In this document: piece after piece, positions 60,456 through 64,000 of the stretch
Layout of the letters: the number at the start of each line of letters is the position of its first letter
Numbering within the stretch: position 1 is the first letter of the stretch
Assembly (NCBI GenBank): GCA_017887325.1
Contig: JAGHIE010000013.1
Coordinates: 62,001-126,000 of the forward strand
Origin: Oscillospiraceae bacterium
GTDB taxonomy: Bacteria > Bacillota > Clostridia > Oscillospirales > Ruminococcaceae
Direction: 5' to 3'
Length of the DNA stretch: 64,000 nt
Position numbers and translations under genes: made by a program
Notes under the pieces: generated by a model
The model's database searches: none
What the model saw: the letters and a program-made list of their open reading frames with translations, nothing else
What the model was told of the DNA's origin: nothing

Positions 60456-61388
60456 ATGTGGTTTTTAGGTATAGATACTAGTAATTATACAACTTCTGTT
60501 GCTTTGTATAATACAGATGATAATCAAGTTATAATGCAAAAAAAACTATTGCCAGTAAGAGAAAATCTTTGTGGTTTAAGACAGAGTGATGCTGTATTTT
60601 TGCATGTAAAACAACTTGGTGATTTAGTTAATAAATTAATGTTGGATAAAAATGTGAAAATACAAGGAATAGGTGTTTCTGCTTATCCTAGAAATAATGA
60701 AGGCTCATATATGCCGTGTTTTTTGGTAGGATTAATGGTTGCTGATGTATTATCAGCAATGCTCAATGTTCCTAAATATGAGTTTTCACATCAGCAAGGA
60801 CACATAGCATCTGCATTATATTCAGCAAATAGATTTGATTTATTTGATAAAGAATTTTACGCTTTTCATGTTTCTGGAGGAACTACTGAAGGTTTAAAAG
60901 TTAAATCTTGTGGTTGTGATATGGAAATAGAACTGATAGCAAAAACTTTGGATTTGAATGCAGGACAAGTTATAGATAGAGTTGGTGTAAGTTTAGGGTT
61001 GCAATTTCCATGTGGCAAAGAACTAGAAAAACTAGCCTTGAATTGTGATGAAAAGATAAAAGGAAAAGCAACTGTAAAAGGCCTTGATTGTTGTTTATCA
61101 GGACTTGAAAATCAGTGTCAAAAATTAAAGCTACAAGAAAAATCAAACGGATATATTGCAAAATTTTGTCTTGAAAGTATAAAAACAACGATTGCTAAAA
61201 TGACAGAAAATATTATTGAGCAATATGGTGAAAAAGATATAATATATGCTGGTGGAGTTATGTCTAACAGCATTATTAGAAAGTATTTAGAAACAAGATT
61301 TAATGGTAATTTTGCTTCACCAGAATTTTCTACTGATAATAGTGCAGGAATTGCTATATTGGCAAGTATAAAGCACATGTCAAAATAA
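60456..61388 (+). CDS. TsaD/Kae1-like ASKHA protein (O-sialoglycoprotein endopeptidase paralogue)
   Basis: A 310-residue ASKHA-fold protein: N-terminal FLGIDTSNYTTSVALY, metal His112 and His116 in EFSHQQGHIASAL (H-x-x-x-H as in TsaD HxEGH), SGGTTEGLKV, and the C-terminal YAGGVMSNSIIR and STDNSAGIAILA. It is shorter and more divergent than genuine TsaD, which usually has HLEGHI. In many Clostridia such a paralogue lies between nusB and xseA besides a true tsaD. Role not established. Confidence 0.8.
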   Translation: MWFLGIDTSNYTTSVALYNTDDNQVIMQKKLLPVRENLCGLRQSDAVFLHVKQLGDLVNKLMLDKNVKIQGIGVSAYPRNNEGSYMPCFLVGLMVADVLSAMLNVPKYEFSHQQGHIASALYSANRFDLFDKEFYAFHVSGGTTEGLKVKSCGCDMEIELIAKTLDLNAGQVIDRVGVSLGLQFPCGKELEKLALNCDEKIKGKATVKGLDCCLSGLENQCQKLKLQEKSNGYIAKFCLESIKTTIAKMTENIIEQYGEKDIIYAGGVMSNSIIRKYLETRFNGNFASPEFSTDNSAGIAILASIKHMSK

Positions 61389-61400
61389 AGGGAGAAATGT

Positions 61401-62597
61401 ATGGAAAATATTTTAACCGTTTCTCAACTAAATTCTTATTTAAAAACAAAAATTGATAATGATTTCGCTTTAAAAAATATAACATTAAAAGGTGAAATTT
61501 CAAATTTTACAAATCACATAAAATCAGGACATTTTTATTTTACAATTAAAGACAAAAATTGTGCTATAAAAGCAGTGATGTTTAGAACTTATGCTAGCTC
61601 TGTTAAGTTTGAAGTACAAGACGGTATGCATATTATAGCAACTGGAAGTGTAAGACTATTTGAAAGAGATGGAGTAGTACAGTTTTATTGTGAAAAAATG
61701 ATACCTGATGGAGTTGGAGATTTGTATTTGGCTTTTGAACAATTAAAAGAAAAATTGTCAAAAGAGGGCTTATTTAACCCAGAATATAAAAAACAAATTC
61801 CTACAATGCCTAAAGTTATAGGTGTTGTAACTTCAAAGACAGGAGCAGCTTTACAAGATATAATAAATGTTTTATCAAGAAGATATCCTATTGCTAAATT
61901 AGTGTTGATAAGTGCCTTGGTTCAAGGAACAGATGCTCCAAAATCAATATGTGATGCGATAGAGTTAGCTAATAAAAGTGAAGATATTGATGTTTTGATA
62001 GTTGGTAGAGGTGGTGGCTCGATAGAAGACCTATGGGCATTTAATGATGAAAATGTTGCAAGAGCAATATTTAATTCTAAAATACCTGTAGTATCTGCTG
62101 TTGGACATGAAATAGATTTTACAATATCAGATTTTGTTGCAGATTTAAGAGCACCAACACCCTCAGCAGCAGCTGAGATTTGTTCAGTTGATATAAATGA
62201 AATAAAAAATAATATAGAAATGAAAAAACAAACTTTAGACCAACTTATGAAGTTTAAACTAGATAGTGTAAAACAATCAAGTGATAAATTGATAAAACAA
62301 TTAAATTTATTATCACCAACAAACAAAATAAATCAAACCAAGGATATTTTAAAAACTCAAAAAGAAAAATTAGATATGATAATTGAGCAAATTTTCAAAA
62401 ATAAAGAAAAAGAATATGTTTCTAAATTATCATTGTTAGAGTCTTTGAGTCCTTTAACAGTTTTGAGTAGAGGATATTCTGTAACTTTTAAAGAGGATAA
62501 AGTTATAACTTCTTCTAAAGAATTATTAGAAGATGATTTGATAAAAACTAAGTTAAACGATGGTGAAATTATAAGTAAGGTTTTAGAAGTAAGATAA
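61401..62597 (+). CDS. xseA: Exodeoxyribonuclease VII large subunit
   Basis: A 398-residue XseA: OB domain at 1-100 (LTVSQLNSYLKTKIDNDFALKNITLKGEISNF, GHFYFTIKDKNCAIKAVMFR), then the core with IGVVTSKTGAALQDIINVLSRRYP and VLIVGRGGGSIEDLWAFNDENVARAIFNSKIPVVSAVGHEIDFTISDFVADLRAPTPSAAAE, and a coiled coil. With XseB it degrades single-stranded DNA. Confidence 0.96.
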   Translation: MENILTVSQLNSYLKTKIDNDFALKNITLKGEISNFTNHIKSGHFYFTIKDKNCAIKAVMFRTYASSVKFEVQDGMHIIATGSVRLFERDGVVQFYCEKMIPDGVGDLYLAFEQLKEKLSKEGLFNPEYKKQIPTMPKVIGVVTSKTGAALQDIINVLSRRYPIAKLVLISALVQGTDAPKSICDAIELANKSEDIDVLIVGRGGGSIEDLWAFNDENVARAIFNSKIPVVSAVGHEIDFTISDFVADLRAPTPSAAAEICSVDINEIKNNIEMKKQTLDQLMKFKLDSVKQSSDKLIKQLNLLSPTNKINQTKDILKTQKEKLDMIIEQIFKNKEKEYVSKLSLLESLSPLTVLSRGYSVTFKEDKVITSSKELLEDDLIKTKLNDGEIISKVLEVR

Positions 62598-62608
62598 AGG
62601 AGTTTTGT

Positions 62609-62806
62609 ATGGCTGAAAAAACATTTGAAAAATCTTTATCAGATTTAGAAAAAGTTATACAACAATTGCAAAGTGGAGATTTATCACTTGATAAGTCAAT
62701 ACAGTTGTATGAAAAAGGTATAAAATTAGCAAATGAATGTAATTTGAGTTTGGATAAAGCTCAATTGAAAATAGAGGAATTGAAAGCAGGTAAAACTGAT
62801 GATTGA
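62609..62806 (+). CDS. xseB: Exodeoxyribonuclease VII small subunit
   Basis: A 65-residue XseB: TFEKSLSDLEKVIQQLQSGDLSLDKSIQLYEKGIKLANECNLSLDKAQLKIEEL, the diagnostic pattern. AAGGAG site. Overlaps ispA by 8 bp. Confidence 0.96.
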   Translation: MAEKTFEKSLSDLEKVIQQLQSGDLSLDKSIQLYEKGIKLANECNLSLDKAQLKIEELKAGKTDD

Positions 62807-63689
62807 TTATAATCAAACTACAAATGCTTATATAAATATGGTAAATCAAAAATTAGATGAGTATGTATCATTGCAAAATCAAAATTATGATTATGTAATA
62901 GAGGCTATGAGATATTCCTTAATGAATGCTGGAAAAAGGATTAGACCTATATTAGTTTTAGAATTTTGTAGAGCTTTTGGTGGTAATACAAAAAACGCAT
63001 TACCATTTGCATGTGCAGTTGAAATGATACACACATATTCTTTAATACATGACGATTTACCATGTATGGATGATGATGATTTAAGAAGGGGAAAACCTTC
63101 TTGTCATAAGCAATTTGATGAAGCAACAGCACTTTTAGCAGGTGATGCTTTATTAAACAAAGCGTTCGAAGTTTTATCAAATTTGAGTATAATAGAGTGC
63201 AATCCTGTTATAGCTATGCAAGCTATAAGAGTATTGTCTAATTACTCTGGTGTAAATGGTATGATTGGTGGACAAGCAATAGATTTAGCACAAGAGGGTA
63301 AAAAAATAAAAGCAGATGAAAGTGTTTTAAATCAAATGCACAAATTAAAAACTTCAGCTTTGATTCAAGCTTCTTGCGAATTAGGTGCTATTAGTGCTAA
63401 AGCAGAGGAAGAAGATGTGAAAAAAGCTAGAGAGTTTGGTTTGAGTTTAGGACTTGCTTTTCAAATAGTAGATGATATTCTAGATGTTGAAGGTAATGAA
63501 GAATTATTAGGTAAACCTATTGGTAGTGATGCGCAAAAGGATAAAGTAACTTTTGTAAGTTTGTATGGTATAGAAAAAGCAAAAGAAATGGCTTCTTATT
63601 ATACTCAAAAAGCTTTAGAAATTGCAGATACAATTAATTCTGATTACTTAAAATATATGACACAAAGTTTATTAAATAGAAAAAAATAA
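62799..63689 (+). CDS. ispA: Farnesyl/geranyl(geranyl) diphosphate synthase
   Basis: A 296-residue trans-prenyltransferase. First Asp-rich motif in YSLIHDDLPCMDDDDLRRGKPSCHK, second in AFQIVDDILDVEGNEELLGKPIGSD; NAGKRIRPILVLE near the start. Makes C15 (perhaps C20) prenyl diphosphate for undecaprenol and quinones. The xseA-xseB-ispA order is usual in Firmicutes. Confidence 0.94.
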   Translation: MIDYNQTTNAYINMVNQKLDEYVSLQNQNYDYVIEAMRYSLMNAGKRIRPILVLEFCRAFGGNTKNALPFACAVEMIHTYSLIHDDLPCMDDDDLRRGKPSCHKQFDEATALLAGDALLNKAFEVLSNLSIIECNPVIAMQAIRVLSNYSGVNGMIGGQAIDLAQEGKKIKADESVLNQMHKLKTSALIQASCELGAISAKAEEEDVKKAREFGLSLGLAFQIVDDILDVEGNEELLGKPIGSDAQKDKVTFVSLYGIEKAKEMASYYTQKALEIADTINSDYLKYMTQSLLNRKK

Positions 63690-63714
63690 ACTGTATTTAT
63701 GGAGGAGAACAGCT

Positions 63715-64000
63715 ATGAGTATTTTGAAAGATTTGTTAAATAATTATGTTTTAGTAGTAGCTGTTAGTTCGTGGTTTACAGCACAAGTGTTGAAGACAAT
63801 AATAAACTTCATAATGACAAAAGAATTGAAGTTGGAAAGAATGTTTGGTGCAGGAGGAATGCCAAGTGCACATTCTGCATCTGTTTGTGGTCTTACAATG
63901 GCTGTAGCAAGAGCTTTGGGAGTATCTAGTGTAGAATTTGGAATGGCTTTTTTACTTGCAATGGTAGTTATGTATGATGCAACAGGTGTCAGAAGGGCTG
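63715..64000 (+). CDS. Divergent PAP2 family protein (DUF212/YuiD-like), 5' part
   Basis: The first 95 codons of a gene cut by the window end. Membrane protein of the DUF212 group: LVVAVSSWFTAQVLKTIINFIM, then GAGGMPSAHSASVCGLTMAVARALG and MAFLLAMVVMYDATGVRRA. The PSAHSA motif recalls PAP2 phosphatases. GGAGGAG ribosome site; 25 bp after ispA. Confidence 0.9.
   Translation, partial: MSILKDLLNNYVLVVAVSSWFTAQVLKTIINFIMTKELKLERMFGAGGMPSAHSASVCGLTMAVARALGVSSVEFGMAFLLAMVVMYDATGVRRA

Noticed and set aside
1..64000. CRISPR arrays, tRNA or rRNA genes, prophage or insertion sequences
   Set aside because: No regular repeats with spacers, no CCA-ending cloverleaf or rRNA motifs, and no integrase, transposase or phage structural genes were recognised.

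Overview
The window is a strongly AT-rich chromosomal stretch from an endospore-forming, low-GC member of the Firmicutes (class Clostridia by gene content). The evidence is the complete spoIIIAA-AH operon, spoIVA next to a SipL-like gene, the yabM/mazG/yabO/yabP/yabQ/divIC/yabR block, and clostridial families such as DUF3793, DUF3794, DUF4364 and DUF1540. Shine-Dalgarno sequences are strong (AAAGGAG/GGAGG type), sigma-A promoters are easy to see, and most transcription units end in clear hairpin terminators. I saw no rRNA, tRNA, CRISPR array, insertion sequence or prophage. I place it no deeper than class.

Layout. 1-5.8 kb: end of an SDR gene, a DNA-repair pair (AlkD-like, nfo), a surface protein with terpenoid-cyclase-like repeats, an M29 aminopeptidase, a DUF3793 gene with a double operator in its promoter, and a lipoprotein. 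5.9-8.9 kb: sipL-like and spoIVA (spore coat basement layer). 8.9-17.9 kb: phosphoesterase, methyltransferase, asnB and a glycosyltransferase on the minus strand, facing rmlA-rmlC-rmlB, rmlD and a second glycosyltransferase (dTDP-rhamnose synthesis and a rhamnose-type surface glycan). 18-26 kb: murD, two tandem M42 peptidase genes (the second lacks its active site), an aluminium-resistance/methionine gamma-lyase family gene, a small regulator, a fucose-isomerase-like gene and a CBS protein. 26.3-31.3 kb: the yabM-to-yabR block, interrupted by hup. 31.4-33.6 kb: tsaE-tsaB-rpiB-upp on the minus strand. 33.9-40.6 kb: fhs, an SEDS gene, rsmD-coaD, hflX, lrgAB. 40.6-46.3 kb: rplS with a structured leader, lepB, rbgA, rnhB-yraN, an M19 dipeptidase and thrC. 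46.4-50.9 kb: a tiny DUF1540 gene, a phosphoesterase, tig, clpP and clpX. 50.9-54.6 kb: aroB-aroA-aroC on the minus strand behind an attenuator leader. 54.6-59.5 kb: spoIIIAA-AH. 59.6-64 kb: asp23, nusB, a TsaD-like gene, xseA-xseB-ispA and the start of a DUF212 gene.

Four places deserve most attention. (1) yraN has no usual start codon. rnhB ends in the slippery heptamer A-AAA-AAG directly before its stop, with a Shine-Dalgarno-like element 13 nt upstream and a stem-loop 8 nt downstream, so a -1 ribosomal frameshift would join RnhB and YraN. (2) aroBAC has a consensus promoter, a 27-residue leader peptide rich in Phe and Tyr, and a terminator just before aroB. This is the layout of ribosome-mediated attenuation, which is not the usual Firmicutes solution. 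(3) The DUF3793 promoter carries two GTTAG-N6-CTAAC operators spaced exactly two helical turns apart, a DtxR/IdeR-like design. (4) The second M42 gene has lost its metal-binding and catalytic residues and looks like a conserved pseudoenzyme.
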